Shown here piece after piece: positions 1-8,327 of a DNA stretch of 64,000 nucleotides. The position numbers and the translations under genes were made by a program. Source of the stretch: Pseudomonas sp. ATCC PTA-122608 (lineage in GTDB: Bacteria; Pseudomonadota; Gammaproteobacteria; Pseudomonadales; Pseudomonadaceae); NCBI RefSeq assembly GCF_001952855.1, contig NZ_LPNO01000055.1, positions 5,504-69,503 of the forward strand. Direction: 5' to 3'. The notes below the pieces were generated by a model. The model made no database searches and had not been told where the DNA came from. It saw nothing but the letters and a program-made list of their open reading frames with translations. Numbering within the stretch: position 1 is the stretch's first letter; the number at the start of each line of letters is the position of its first letter.

Positions 1-26
1 CCGGGAGCGCTACGCACTCCAGCGGG

Positions 27-62
27 AGCAAGCTCCCTCGCCACAGCAAGCTCCCTCGCCAC
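27..62. repeat. Tandem 18-bp REP-derived repeat
   Basis: The unit agcaagctccctcgccac occurs twice in perfect tandem. It looks like half of a REP element of a third sequence type (core gcgggagcaagctccctcgccac), left at the upstream edge of the argS region. There is no matching inverted arm inside the window. Confidence 0.7.
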
Positions 63-179
63 AGGTTAATCGTCCGTCAAGGTCCAGCGAAGGTTGGCAA
101 GCCCGCCCTCCCCACGGATAATGCCCAGTTTTTCCACCTGCGCATCGCGCGCCACCGCTTGCGGTCGAAAGAGAACACC

Positions 180-1916
180 ATGAAAGACACCATTCGCCAG
201 CTGATCCAACAAGCCCTCACCCAACTCGTCAACGAAGGTGTGTTGCCTGAAGGCCTGACGCCGGCGATCCAGGTGGAAAACACCCGCGACAAGACCCACG
301 GTGATTTCGCCAGCAACATCGCGATGATGCTGGCCAAGCCGGCTGGCCTGAAGCCTCGCGACCTGGCGGAAAAAATCATCGCCGCGCTGCCGGCCGACCC
401 GCAGGTGACCAAGGCTGAAATCGCTGGCCCAGGCTTTATCAACTTCTTCCAGAACACGCAGGCCCTGGCTTCGCGCCTGGACGCGGCCCTGGCGGATGCC
501 AGAATCGGCGTACGCAAGGCTGGCCCGGCACAGCGCGTGGCTATCGACCTGTCGGCGCCGAACCTGGCCAAGGAAATGCACGTAGGTCACTTGCGCTCCA
601 CGATCATCGGTGACGGCGTGGCGCGGGTCCTGGAATTCCTCGGCGACGACGTGATCCGCCAGAACCACGTGGGCGACTGGGGCACCCAGTTCGGCATGTT
701 GATGGCGTACCTGCAGGAAAACCCGATCACCAGCAACGAGCTGTCGGACCTGGAGAACTTTTACCGCGCCGCCAAGAAGCGTTTCGACGAATCCGAAGAA
801 TTCGCCGACCGCGCCCGTGGCCTGGTGGTCAAGCTGCAAGCCGGCGATGCCGAATGCCTGGAACTGTGGGGCCGCTTCCGCGAGATCTCGCTGTCCCATT
901 GCCAGGAAATCTACGAGCTGCTCAACGTCAAATTGACCATGGCCGACGTGATGGGCGAAAGCGCCTACAACGACGACCTGATCAACGTGGTCAACGACCT
1001 CAAGGCCAAGGGCCTGCTGGTTGAGAGCAACGGCGCACAGTGCGTGTTCCTCGAAGAATTCAAGACCGCCGACGGCGACCCGCTGCCGGTGATCATCGTC
1101 AAGGCCGATGGCGGCTACCTCTACGCCACCACCGACCTGGCCGCCGTACGCTACCGCAGCGGCGTGCTGAAAGCCGACCGCGCCCTGTATTTCGTCGACC
1201 AGCGCCAGGCCCTGCACTTCCAGCAAGTGTTCGAAGTGGCGCGTCGCGCCGGTTTCGTCACCCACCCGATGCACATGGAACACATGGGCTTCGGCACCAT
1301 GAACGGCGCCGATGGCCGCCCGTTCAAGACCCGTGATGGCGGCACCGTGAAGCTGATTGACCTGCTGAACGAAGCCCAGGACCGCGCCTACAACCTGGTG
1401 AAGGAAAAGAACCCGGAGCTGGCCGAAGCCGACCTGCGCAACATCGCCCGCGTGGTGGGCATTGGCGCGGTGAAATACGCCGACCTGTCCAAGCACCGCA
1501 CCAGCGACTACAGCTTCAACTTCGAGCTGATGCTCAACTTCGAAGGCAACACCGCGCCGTACCTGCTGTATGCCTACACCCGGGTGGCCGGTGTGTTCCG
1601 CAAGCTGGGCAAGGACTTCAGTGAAGTCGAAGGCCAGATCAACCTTGAAGCGCCACACGAGCAGGAACTGGCGGCCAAGCTGGCGCAATTCGGCGAAGTG
1701 CTGAACAGCGTCGGCGAGAAAGGCACGCCGCACATCCTCTGCACCTATTTGTACGAAGTCGCCGGTTTGTTCTCCAGCTTCTACGAGAACTGCCCGATCC
1801 TGACCGCAGACGACGAAGCTCAAAAGCAGAGCCGCCTGCGCCTCGCCGCACTGGCAGGACGGACCCTCAAGCAAGGCCTGGAATTGTTGGGCCTGGAAAC
1901 TCTGGAGCGTATGTAA
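180..1916 (+). CDS. argS: Arginyl-tRNA synthetase
   Basis: Class I aminoacyl-tRNA synthetase, 578 aa, charging tRNA-Arg in the cytoplasm. The N-terminal additional domain (about residues 1-110) recognises the tRNA D-loop. The HIGH signature is present as HVGH at residues 134-137, inside KEMHVGHLRST, and the family ending LGLETLERM closes the anticodon-binding domain. The ATG at 180 is chosen over an in-frame upstream codon at 159 because it gives the usual Pseudomonas length and is preceded by a purine run (gaaagagaa). The next gene starts 1 nt after the stop, so the two are probably co-transcribed. Confidence 0.97.
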   Translation: MKDTIRQLIQQALTQLVNEGVLPEGLTPAIQVENTRDKTHGDFASNIAMMLAKPAGLKPRDLAEKIIAALPADPQVTKAEIAGPGFINFFQNTQALASRLDAALADARIGVRKAGPAQRVAIDLSAPNLAKEMHVGHLRSTIIGDGVARVLEFLGDDVIRQNHVGDWGTQFGMLMAYLQENPITSNELSDLENFYRAAKKRFDESEEFADRARGLVVKLQAGDAECLELWGRFREISLSHCQEIYELLNVKLTMADVMGESAYNDDLINVVNDLKAKGLLVESNGAQCVFLEEFKTADGDPLPVIIVKADGGYLYATTDLAAVRYRSGVLKADRALYFVDQRQALHFQQVFEVARRAGFVTHPMHMEHMGFGTMNGADGRPFKTRDGGTVKLIDLLNEAQDRAYNLVKEKNPELAEADLRNIARVVGIGAVKYADLSKHRTSDYSFNFELMLNFEGNTAPYLLYAYTRVAGVFRKLGKDFSEVEGQINLEAPHEQELAAKLAQFGEVLNSVGEKGTPHILCTYLYEVAGLFSSFYENCPILTADDEAQKQSRLRLAALAGRTLKQGLELLGLETLERM

Positions 1917-1917
1917 G

Positions 1918-2622
1918 TTGGCTGCCAAGAAAAAACCTGCACCCAAGCGCGGCGCCAGCCGCTACCAGGCACCTGCGAAGAAACCTATTCCGGGCTGGTT
2001 GTGGATGGCGATCGGCCTGACGGTCGGCGCGTTTGTCGTGTTCCTGATGAAGCTGGACCCGGGCAAGGGCGATGACGTCAAACGGGTCAAGCAAGAGCAG
2101 CAGAGGGCGACGAAAATGGCCGAAGCGAACAAGACCGTCCCGAGCCCGACTGCGCCGGTGAAGCCGAAGTACGACTTCTACACATTGCTGCCGGAATCGG
2201 AAGTGATCGTGCCGCCGGACGCCGTGCCGGAGAAAACCCTGCCGACGCCGCAGCCTGTGCCGACTACACCGGTAACACCGGCGGAAGCGGCGAAAATCGA
2301 CACTGCACGGGCCCAGGCGGCATTGGCCGGGATCACCCCGCCGCCACCGCCGCCCGTTGCCACGACCAAAGCAGCGCCGGTGACCAAGTTCTTCCTGCAG
2401 GCGGGCTCGTTCCCGAAACAGGCGGATGCGGACCGCGTGCGTGCGCAGATCATTCTGCTGGGGCAGGCGGTGACGGTGGAGTCCGGGACGGTTAAGGATG
2501 CGACCTGGTATCGCGTGCTGGTAGGGCCGTTCAGCAACCGTGAACAGCTGACCGTGGCGCAGAAACAACTGGCGGGTGCAGGGTTTAGCAACCTGTTGTT
2601 ACAACAACGCCAAAGCCGCTGA
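1918..2622 (+). CDS. SPOR domain-containing, FtsN-like inner-membrane protein
   Basis: Predicted 234 aa bitopic membrane protein. It has a short basic cytoplasmic tail rich in Lys/Pro (residues 1-25), one membrane helix at about 27-46, and a long Pro/Ala-rich periplasmic linker with a polyproline run. The C-terminal SPOR domain (about 157-232, starting FFLQAGSF and containing WYRVLVGPF) is the type that binds denuded septal peptidoglycan. The start is TTG, directly after the argS stop. Topology matches FtsN-type division proteins. In Pseudomonas this gene regularly follows argS, but I would not assign ftsN itself without more evidence. Confidence 0.9.
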   Translation: MAAKKKPAPKRGASRYQAPAKKPIPGWLWMAIGLTVGAFVVFLMKLDPGKGDDVKRVKQEQQRATKMAEANKTVPSPTAPVKPKYDFYTLLPESEVIVPPDAVPEKTLPTPQPVPTTPVTPAEAAKIDTARAQAALAGITPPPPPPVATTKAAPVTKFFLQAGSFPKQADADRVRAQIILLGQAVTVESGTVKDATWYRVLVGPFSNREQLTVAQKQLAGAGFSNLLLQQRQSR

Positions 2623-2644
2623 TTGCGAGAACATAGCAGTACCC

Positions 2645-2736
2645 ATGTGGGAGCGGGCTTGCTCGCGAAGGCGCCAGATCAGTCAATATTTCCAGTGACT
2701 GACACACCGCATTCGCGAGCAAGCCCGCTCCCACAT
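2645..2736. repeat. REPIN (paired inverted REP), head-to-head
   Basis: Left arm atgtgggagcgggcttgctc and its reverse complement at the right end flank about 45 bp of imperfectly palindromic spacer containing atcagtca and gactgacac. It lies between the SPOR gene and the hslV promoter. Confidence 0.93.
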
Positions 2737-2805
2737 TTGATTTTCATCGCCGTCAGGACCGAGACCGACACATAAACACCACTCGTCCGCCCTCCCGTCC
2801 TACAG

Positions 2806-2832
2806 TTGAAATCCCCCCCGCCACCCCCATAT
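2806..2832 (+). promoter_or_regulatory. Heat-shock (sigma-32/RpoH) promoter of hslVU
   Basis: TTGAAA at 2806-2811 is followed by a 13-nt C-rich spacer and CCCCATAT at 2825-2832. This is very close to the RpoH consensus (CTTGAAA, 13-17 nt, CCCCATnT). Transcription should start near 2840. That puts the in-frame ATG at 2831 inside the promoter and supports the TTG at 2879 as the hslV start. Confidence 0.85.
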
Positions 2833-2878
2833 GAGTTCCATCAGGGCATTTTCGCCCCGCAGCGTGGAGACTCTCCCC

Positions 2879-3409
2879 TTGACCACCATCGTTTCAGTTC
2901 GCCGCCACGGCAAAGTCGTCATGGGCGGCGACGGCCAGGTTTCACTTGGCAATACCGTGATGAAAGGCAACGCGAAAAAAGTCCGTCGCCTGTACCACGG
3001 CCAGGTCCTCGCCGGTTTTGCCGGCGCCACCGCTGACGCCTTTACCCTGTTCGAGCGCTTTGAAGGCCAACTTGAGAAGCACCAGGGCCACCTGGTCCGT
3101 GCCGCCGTCGAACTCGCCAAAGAATGGCGCACCGACCGCTCCCTCAGCCGCCTCGAAGCCATGTTGGCCGTCGCCAACAAAGACGCCTCGCTGATCATCA
3201 CCGGCAACGGCGACGTGGTTGAACCCGAAGAAGGCCTGATCGCCATGGGTTCCGGCGGCGGTTACGCCCAGGCCGCAGCCAGCGCCCTGCTGAAGAAAAC
3301 CGACCTGTCGGCCCGGGAAATCGTCGAGACTGCCCTCGGTATCGCTGGCGACATCTGTGTCTTCACCAACCACAACCTGACCATTGAGGAGCAGGACCTC
3401 GCCGAATAA
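2879..3409 (+). CDS. hslV: ATP-dependent protease HslVU, peptidase subunit HslV
   Basis: Proteasome-like threonine peptidase, 176 aa. It forms a double hexamer capped by HslU and degrades misfolded or regulatory proteins in the cytoplasm. After removal of Met the sequence starts TTIVSVRR, exposing the catalytic Thr. GSGGGYAQAAA and the C-terminal NLTIEE are family hallmarks. The start is TTG at 2879, with a purine-rich stretch (gtggaga) about 10 nt upstream. An upstream in-frame ATG at 2831 would bury the catalytic Thr behind 16 extra residues and lies within the promoter -10. It is followed by hslU. Confidence 0.96.
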   Translation: MTTIVSVRRHGKVVMGGDGQVSLGNTVMKGNAKKVRRLYHGQVLAGFAGATADAFTLFERFEGQLEKHQGHLVRAAVELAKEWRTDRSLSRLEAMLAVANKDASLIITGNGDVVEPEEGLIAMGSGGGYAQAAASALLKKTDLSAREIVETALGIAGDICVFTNHNLTIEEQDLAE

Positions 3410-3423
3410 GCCGCAGGCTTATT
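3405..3423 (+). other. Hairpin between hslV and hslU
   Basis: Perfect 8-bp stem (aataagcc / ggcttatt) with a 3-nt loop. It includes the hslV stop codon and lies just upstream of the hslU ribosome-binding site (gagga). No T-tract follows, so it is not a full terminator. It may modulate stoichiometry or mRNA stability. Confidence 0.55.
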
Positions 3424-3447
3424 CCCGCTTGAGGACCGCCAATTACT

Positions 3448-4785
3448 ATGTCCATGACTCCCCGCGAAATCGTCCATGAACTCAATCGCCATATCATCGG
3501 CCAGGACGATGCCAAGCGCGCCGTTGCCATCGCCCTGCGTAACCGCTGGCGCCGGATGCAACTGCCCGAAGAATTGCGCGTTGAAGTAACCCCCAAGAAC
3601 ATCCTGATGATAGGCCCGACCGGTGTCGGTAAAACCGAGATCGCCCGGCGCCTGGCCAAACTGGCCAACGCTCCGTTCATCAAGGTCGAAGCCACCAAGT
3701 TCACCGAAGTGGGCTACGTGGGCCGTGACGTCGAATCGATCATTCGTGACCTGGCCGACGCTGCCCTGAAGCTGCTGCGCGAACAGGAAATGACCAAGGT
3801 CAGCCATCGCGCCGAAGACGCCGCCGAAGAACGCATCCTCGACGCCCTGCTGCCACCGGCACGCATGGGTTTCAACGAAGACGCGGCACCGAGCTCGGAT
3901 TCCAACACCCGCCAGCTGTTCCGCAAGCGCCTGCGTGAAGGCCAGCTGGACGACAAGGAAATCGAGATCGAAGTCGCCGAAGTGTCCGGCGTCGACATCT
4001 CCGCACCGCCTGGCATGGAAGAAATGACCAGCCAGTTGCAGAACCTGTTCGCCAACATGGGCAAGGGCAAGAAGAAAAGCCGCAAGCTCAAGGTGAAGGA
4101 AGCACTGAAACTGGTGCGCGACGAAGAGGCCGGGCGCCTGGTGAATGAGGAAGAACTCAAGGCCAAGGCCCTGGAAGCGGTCGAGCAGCACGGCATCGTG
4201 TTTATCGACGAGATCGACAAGGTGGCCAAGCGCGGCAATTCCGGCGGCGTCGACGTATCCCGCGAAGGCGTGCAGCGCGACCTGCTGCCGCTGATCGAAG
4301 GCTGTACCGTCAACACCAAGCTGGGCATGGTCAAGACCGACCACATCCTGTTTATCGCTTCCGGTGCGTTCCACCTGAGCAAGCCGAGCGACCTGGTGCC
4401 GGAGCTGCAAGGCCGTCTGCCGATTCGCGTTGAGCTGAAAGCGCTGACGCCGGGCGACTTCGAACGCATCCTCAGCGAGCCGCATGCGTCGTTGACCGAG
4501 CAATACCGCGAACTGCTGAAAACCGAAGGCTTGGCCATTGAGTTCCTGCCGGACGGTATCAAGCGTTTGGCCGAGATCGCCTGGCAGGTCAACGAGAAGA
4601 CCGAGAACATCGGTGCCCGTCGTTTGCACACCTTGCTTGAGCGCCTGCTGGAGGAAGTTTCCTTCAGTGCCGGCGACATGGCGGGCGCGCAGAATGGCGA
4701 GGCGATCAAGATCGACGCCGACTACGTCAACAGCCACTTGGGCGAATTGGCGCAGAACGAAGATCTGTCTCGTTATATCCTGTAA
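3448..4785 (+). CDS. hslU: ATP-dependent protease HslVU, ATPase subunit HslU
   Basis: AAA+ unfoldase of the Clp/Hsp100 family, 445 aa. It feeds substrates to HslV. Walker A GPTGVGKTE is at about residues 56-64 and Walker B IVFIDEIDKV lies in the second half of the AAA module. The intermediate I-domain (about 110-240) is charged. The sensor-2 region carries NIGARRLHT, and the C-terminus (LSRYIL) fits the tail that docks into HslV. It sits 38 bp after hslV and shares its RpoH-type promoter. Confidence 0.97.
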   Translation: MSMTPREIVHELNRHIIGQDDAKRAVAIALRNRWRRMQLPEELRVEVTPKNILMIGPTGVGKTEIARRLAKLANAPFIKVEATKFTEVGYVGRDVESIIRDLADAALKLLREQEMTKVSHRAEDAAEERILDALLPPARMGFNEDAAPSSDSNTRQLFRKRLREGQLDDKEIEIEVAEVSGVDISAPPGMEEMTSQLQNLFANMGKGKKKSRKLKVKEALKLVRDEEAGRLVNEEELKAKALEAVEQHGIVFIDEIDKVAKRGNSGGVDVSREGVQRDLLPLIEGCTVNTKLGMVKTDHILFIASGAFHLSKPSDLVPELQGRLPIRVELKALTPGDFERILSEPHASLTEQYRELLKTEGLAIEFLPDGIKRLAEIAWQVNEKTENIGARRLHTLLERLLEEVSFSAGDMAGAQNGEAIKIDADYVNSHLGELAQNEDLSRYIL

Positions 4786-4812
4786 GGCTTACGCAGGAAC
4801 CGCTCTGCTTTA

Positions 4813-4902
4813 ATGTGGGAGCGGGCTTGCTCGCGAATGCGGTGGGTCAGTTAATGCAACTGTGACTGACACACCGCATTCGCGAGCAAGCCCGCTCCCA
4901 CA
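4813..4902. repeat. REPIN, head-to-head
   Basis: Arms atgtgggagcgggcttgctc and reverse complement. The spacer contains ggtgggtcagt and gactgacacaccgc, themselves complementary. It lies between hslU and the DUF971 gene. Confidence 0.93.
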
Positions 4903-4947
4903 GTTTAAAACCGGTTCCTTCAGGATCATCTCTGAGCGGTTCCCCAA

Positions 4948-5325
4948 ATGACCAAACTGCCTACCGCGATCAACCTGCACAAAGCCTCCAAGACACTGGG
5001 CCTTACCTACGGTCCTGACGAGGTGTATCAACTGCCCGCCGAATTCCTTCGCGTGCACTCCCCCTCCGCCGAGGTCCAGGGCCACGGCAAACCGATCCTG
5101 CAATTTGGCAAGCTCAATGTCGGCTTGAGCAAGATCGAACCCGCCGGCCAATACGCACTGAAATTGACCTTCGACGATGGCCATGACAGTGGATTGTTCA
5201 CCTGGGACTACCTCTATCAACTTGCCGTGCGTCAGGACGCGCTGTGGGCTGACTATCTTGCCGAACTGAAAGCCGCCGGAAAAACCCGCGACCCGAGCCA
5301 GTCGGTCGTGCGGCTGATGCTCTAG
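4948..5325 (+). CDS. DUF971 domain-containing protein (gamma-butyrobetaine hydroxylase-like N-terminal domain)
   Basis: Small 125 aa soluble protein. The core (LGLTYGPDEVYQLPAEFLRVHSPSAEVQGHG split over the first half, then YALKLTFDDGHDSGLFTWDYLY) matches the DUF971 family, which resembles the N-terminal domain of gamma-butyrobetaine dioxygenases and occurs in proteins linked to Fe-S cluster handling. There is no catalytic dioxygenase domain here. It stands alone between hslVU and the PHA locus, a conserved placement in Pseudomonas. The specific role is unknown. Confidence 0.85.
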   Translation: MTKLPTAINLHKASKTLGLTYGPDEVYQLPAEFLRVHSPSAEVQGHGKPILQFGKLNVGLSKIEPAGQYALKLTFDDGHDSGLFTWDYLYQLAVRQDALWADYLAELKAAGKTRDPSQSVVRLML

Positions 5326-5442
5326 CTCAGGCCTCTTGCTCATTAGTGGGCATTTTCTAATTCCATCTGCTTGAATGCCCCTCTGTCGTGGCCAACGATT
5401 GGCCCGCTTGCGAAAAAAATTAAACTCGGGTAACCAATGGAA

Positions 5443-5459
5443 CTGGCAAGTTCCCTGCA
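5443..5459 (+). promoter_or_regulatory. Candidate sigma-54 (-24/-12) promoter of phaC1
   Basis: ctggcaagttccctgca has GG and GC doublets separated by exactly 10 nt and matches the sigma-54 consensus at all but three informative positions. The start would fall near 5470, about 105 nt before phaC1. A -24/-12 promoter has long been proposed upstream of phaC1 in other pseudomonads, which raises confidence. Confidence 0.6.
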
Positions 5460-5574
5460 TTTGACGATGCGGTATTAACGGTCACCCGAGCAGTAGTACC
5501 AGGCTGTGCTGTGTCGCAAGTAGTGGTACACAGCGGTACCCGGTACTCGTCTGTCGGACAATGGAGCGTCGTAG

Positions 5575-7254
5575 ATGAGTAACAAGAACAACGATGACTT
5601 GAAACGCCAAGCCTCGGAAAACACCCTGGGGCTGAACCCGATCATCGCGTTACGGAAAAAGGATTTACTGGCATCCGCTCGGATGGTGCTGACCCAGGCC
5701 ATCAAACAACCGTTGCACAGCGTCAAGCACGTCGCCCATTTCGGCGTCGAATTGAAGAACGTGGTGTTCGGCAAATCACAGCTGACACCCGAGGCCGACG
5801 ACCGCCGCTTCAACGACCCGGCGTGGACCCAGAACCCGCTCTACAAACGTTACCTGCAAACCTACCTGGCGTGGCGCAAGGAGCTGCACGACTGGATCGG
5901 TGACAGCAACCTGTCGGAGCATGACATCAGCCGCGGCCACTTCGTCATCAACCTGATGACCGAGGCCATGGCGCCTACCAACAGCGCGGCCAACCCGGCG
6001 GCAGTCAAACGCTTCTTCGAAACCGGCGGCAAGAGCCTGCTGGACGGCCTGTCGCATCTGGCCAAGGACATGGTGCACAACGGCGGCATGCCGAGCCAGG
6101 TCAACATGGGCGCCTTTGAAGTGGGCAAGAGCCTGGGCACCACCGAAGGCGCCGTGGTGTTTCGCAACGATGTGCTGGAGCTGATCCAGTACCGGCCGAT
6201 CACCGAGCAGGTGTACGAACGCCCGCTGCTGGTGGTGCCGCCGCAGATCAACAAATTCTATGTATTCGACCTGAGCCCGGACAAGAGCCTGGCGCGCTTC
6301 TGCCTGCGCAATAACCAGCAAACGTTTATCGTCAGTTGGCGCAACCCCACCAAGGCCCAGCGCGAGTGGGGCCTGTCGACCTATATCGAGGCGCTGAAAG
6401 AAGCGGTCGATGTGGTGAGCGCGATCACCGGCAGCAAAGACATCAACATGCTCGGCGCCTGCTCCGGCGGCATCACCTGCACCGCCCTGCTGGGCCACTA
6501 CGCGGCGCTGGGCGAGAAGAAGGTCAACGCCCTGACCCTGCTGGTGAGCGTGCTGGACACCACCCTGGACACCCAGGTGGCGCTGTTCGTCGACGAACAG
6601 ACCCTTGAAGCAGCCAAGCGCCATTCCTACCAGGCCGGTGTGCTGGAAGGCCGCGACATGGCCAAGGTGTTTGCCTGGATGCGCCCCAATGACCTGATCT
6701 GGAACTACTGGGTCAACAACTACCTGCTGGGCAACGAGCCACCGGTGTTCGACATCCTCTTCTGGAACAACGACACCACCCGCTTGCCGGCCGCGTTCCA
6801 TGGCGACCTGATCGAGCTGTTCAAGAACAACCCGCTGATACGCGCCAACGCCCTGGAAGTGTGCGGCACGCCGATCGACCTGAAGCAGGTCACCGCCGAT
6901 ATCTATTCCCTGGCAGGCACCAACGACCACATCACGCCGTGGCAGTCCTGCTACAAGTCGGCGCAGCTGTTTGGCGGCAAGGTCGAGTTTGTGTTGTCCA
7001 GCAGCGGGCATATCCAGAGCATCCTGAACCCGCCGGGCAACCCCAAGTCGCGTTACCAGACCAGCGACACGATGCCGGGCAAGGCCCTCGACTGGCAGGA
7101 GAACGCCACCAAGCACACCGATTCGTGGTGGCTGCATTGGCAGGCGTGGCAGGCGGAGCGCTCGGGCAAGTTGAAGAAGGCGCCCGCAAGCTTGGGTAAT
7201 AAAGCGTACGCAGCGGCTGAAGCGGCGCCGGGCACTTATGTACATGAACGATAG
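5575..7254 (+). CDS. phaC1: Class II poly(3-hydroxyalkanoic acid) synthase 1
   Basis: Polymerises medium-chain-length (R)-3-hydroxyacyl-CoA into PHA at the granule surface. It has 559 aa, the standard length. The lipase-like box GACSGG carries the nucleophile Cys296, and the triad is completed by Asp451 (GTNDHITPW) and His479 (SSSGHIQSI). These positions coincide with those established for Pseudomonas PhaC1. It is the first gene of phaC1-phaZ-phaC2-phaD. The 5' region of about 250 bp carries a candidate sigma-54 promoter and several short inverted repeats (tgtgctgtgtc/gtacacagcggtac) where PhaD might act. Confidence 0.98.
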   Translation: MSNKNNDDLKRQASENTLGLNPIIALRKKDLLASARMVLTQAIKQPLHSVKHVAHFGVELKNVVFGKSQLTPEADDRRFNDPAWTQNPLYKRYLQTYLAWRKELHDWIGDSNLSEHDISRGHFVINLMTEAMAPTNSAANPAAVKRFFETGGKSLLDGLSHLAKDMVHNGGMPSQVNMGAFEVGKSLGTTEGAVVFRNDVLELIQYRPITEQVYERPLLVVPPQINKFYVFDLSPDKSLARFCLRNNQQTFIVSWRNPTKAQREWGLSTYIEALKEAVDVVSAITGSKDINMLGACSGGITCTALLGHYAALGEKKVNALTLLVSVLDTTLDTQVALFVDEQTLEAAKRHSYQAGVLEGRDMAKVFAWMRPNDLIWNYWVNNYLLGNEPPVFDILFWNNDTTRLPAAFHGDLIELFKNNPLIRANALEVCGTPIDLKQVTADIYSLAGTNDHITPWQSCYKSAQLFGGKVEFVLSSSGHIQSILNPPGNPKSRYQTSDTMPGKALDWQENATKHTDSWWLHWQAWQAERSGKLKKAPASLGNKAYAAAEAAPGTYVHER

Positions 7255-7279
7255 AGCACACACACTTTTGTGACTGGAA

Positions 7280-7340
7280 CTCGGTCAATGTGGGAGCGGC
7301 GGTGCGACGATTCGACTTGCTCGCTCCCACACTGACCGAG
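7280..7340. repeat. REP-like hairpin of a different sequence family, phaC1-phaZ gap
   Basis: Arms ctcggtcaatgtgggagcg (7280-7298) and cgctcccacactgaccgag (7322-7340) are complementary with one mismatch and enclose gcggtgcgacgattcgacttgct. The outer bases resemble REP ends, but the core ggtgcgacgattcgacttgc differs from the other repeats here. It may also act as an mRNA 3'-end stabiliser or attenuator between phaC1 and phaZ. Confidence 0.75.
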
Positions 7341-7380
7341 TTCAGACAGGGAATAGCGCGCCATTTTGCAGGGTAGGCCC

Positions 7381-8226
7381 ATGCCGCAACCGTTCATCTT
7401 CCGTACCATCGACCTGGATGGCCAAGCCATCCGCACAGCGGTACGCCCGGGCAAGCCTCACTTGACGCCGCTGCTGATTTTCAACGGCATCGGCGCCAAC
7501 CTTGAGCTGGTGTTTCCGTTCGTCCAGGCCCTGGACCCGGACCTGGAAGTGATTGCCTTTGATGTGCCGGGCGTCGGCGGTTCGTCGACCCCCAGCCGGC
7601 CTTATCGCTTTCCCGGCCTGGCCAAGCTCACCGCGCGCATGCTCGATTACCTGGACTATGGCCAGGTCAACGTGGTGGGCGTTTCCTGGGGCGGGGCGCT
7701 GGCGCAGCAGTTCGCGTATGACTACCCGGAGCGCTGCAAGAAGCTGATTCTCGCCGCCACCGCCGCCGGCGCCTTTATGGTACCGGGCAAACCGAAAGTA
7801 TTGTGGCTGATGGCCAGCCCCCGGCGTTATATCCAGCCGTCCCATGTGGTGCGCATTGCCCCGATGATCTACGGCGGCTCCTTCCGTCGGGATTCGAAGC
7901 TGGCCGCCGAACACGCCAGCAAAGTGCGTTCGGCCGGCAAGCTGGGTTACTACTGGCAACTGTTCGCCGGGCTTGGCTGGACCAGCATCCACTGGCTGCA
8001 CAAGATCAAGCAACCGACCCTGGTGCTGGCTGGCGATGACGACCCGCTGATCCCGCTGATCAACATGCGCATGCTGGCCTGGCGCATACCCAACGCCCAA
8101 CTGCACATCATCGACGACGGTCATCTGTTCTTGATTACCCGGGCCGAGGCTGTGGCGCCGATCATCATGAAATTTCTCCAGGAGGAACGCCTGAGGGCGG
8201 TGATTCACCCGCAACCCGCACTTTAG
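7381..8226 (+). CDS. phaZ: Intracellular medium-chain-length PHA depolymerase
   Basis: Alpha/beta-hydrolase, 281 aa, that mobilises stored PHA to hydroxy acids at the granule. The catalytic triad is visible at the positions known for the P. putida enzyme: Ser102 in GVSWGG, Asp221 in LAGDDDPLIP and His248 in DDGHLFL. The ATG at 7381 is preferred to an in-frame TTG at 7366 because it follows an AGGG ribosome-binding motif and gives the family N-terminus MPQPFIFRT. It lies between the two synthases, coupling synthesis and breakdown. Confidence 0.97.
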   Translation: MPQPFIFRTIDLDGQAIRTAVRPGKPHLTPLLIFNGIGANLELVFPFVQALDPDLEVIAFDVPGVGGSSTPSRPYRFPGLAKLTARMLDYLDYGQVNVVGVSWGGALAQQFAYDYPERCKKLILAATAAGAFMVPGKPKVLWLMASPRRYIQPSHVVRIAPMIYGGSFRRDSKLAAEHASKVRSAGKLGYYWQLFAGLGWTSIHWLHKIKQPTLVLAGDDDPLIPLINMRMLAWRIPNAQLHIIDDGHLFLITRAEAVAPIIMKFLQEERLRAVIHPQPAL

Positions 8227-8327
8227 ACGGCGGCGGTCAGGACAACCGCGCCGCGCAACTTGGCCAGAACCGACTATGGTTCTGAATTGGCGTGCTTGTT
8301 GATGGCTTAACGAAGGAGTGTTGGCGC

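Noticed and set aside
66..1946. 626-aa open frame antisense to argS
   Set aside because: Codon-bias shadow of argS, with low-complexity composition (many His/Gln/Val/Gly) and no ribosome-binding site. argS itself has full family motifs.
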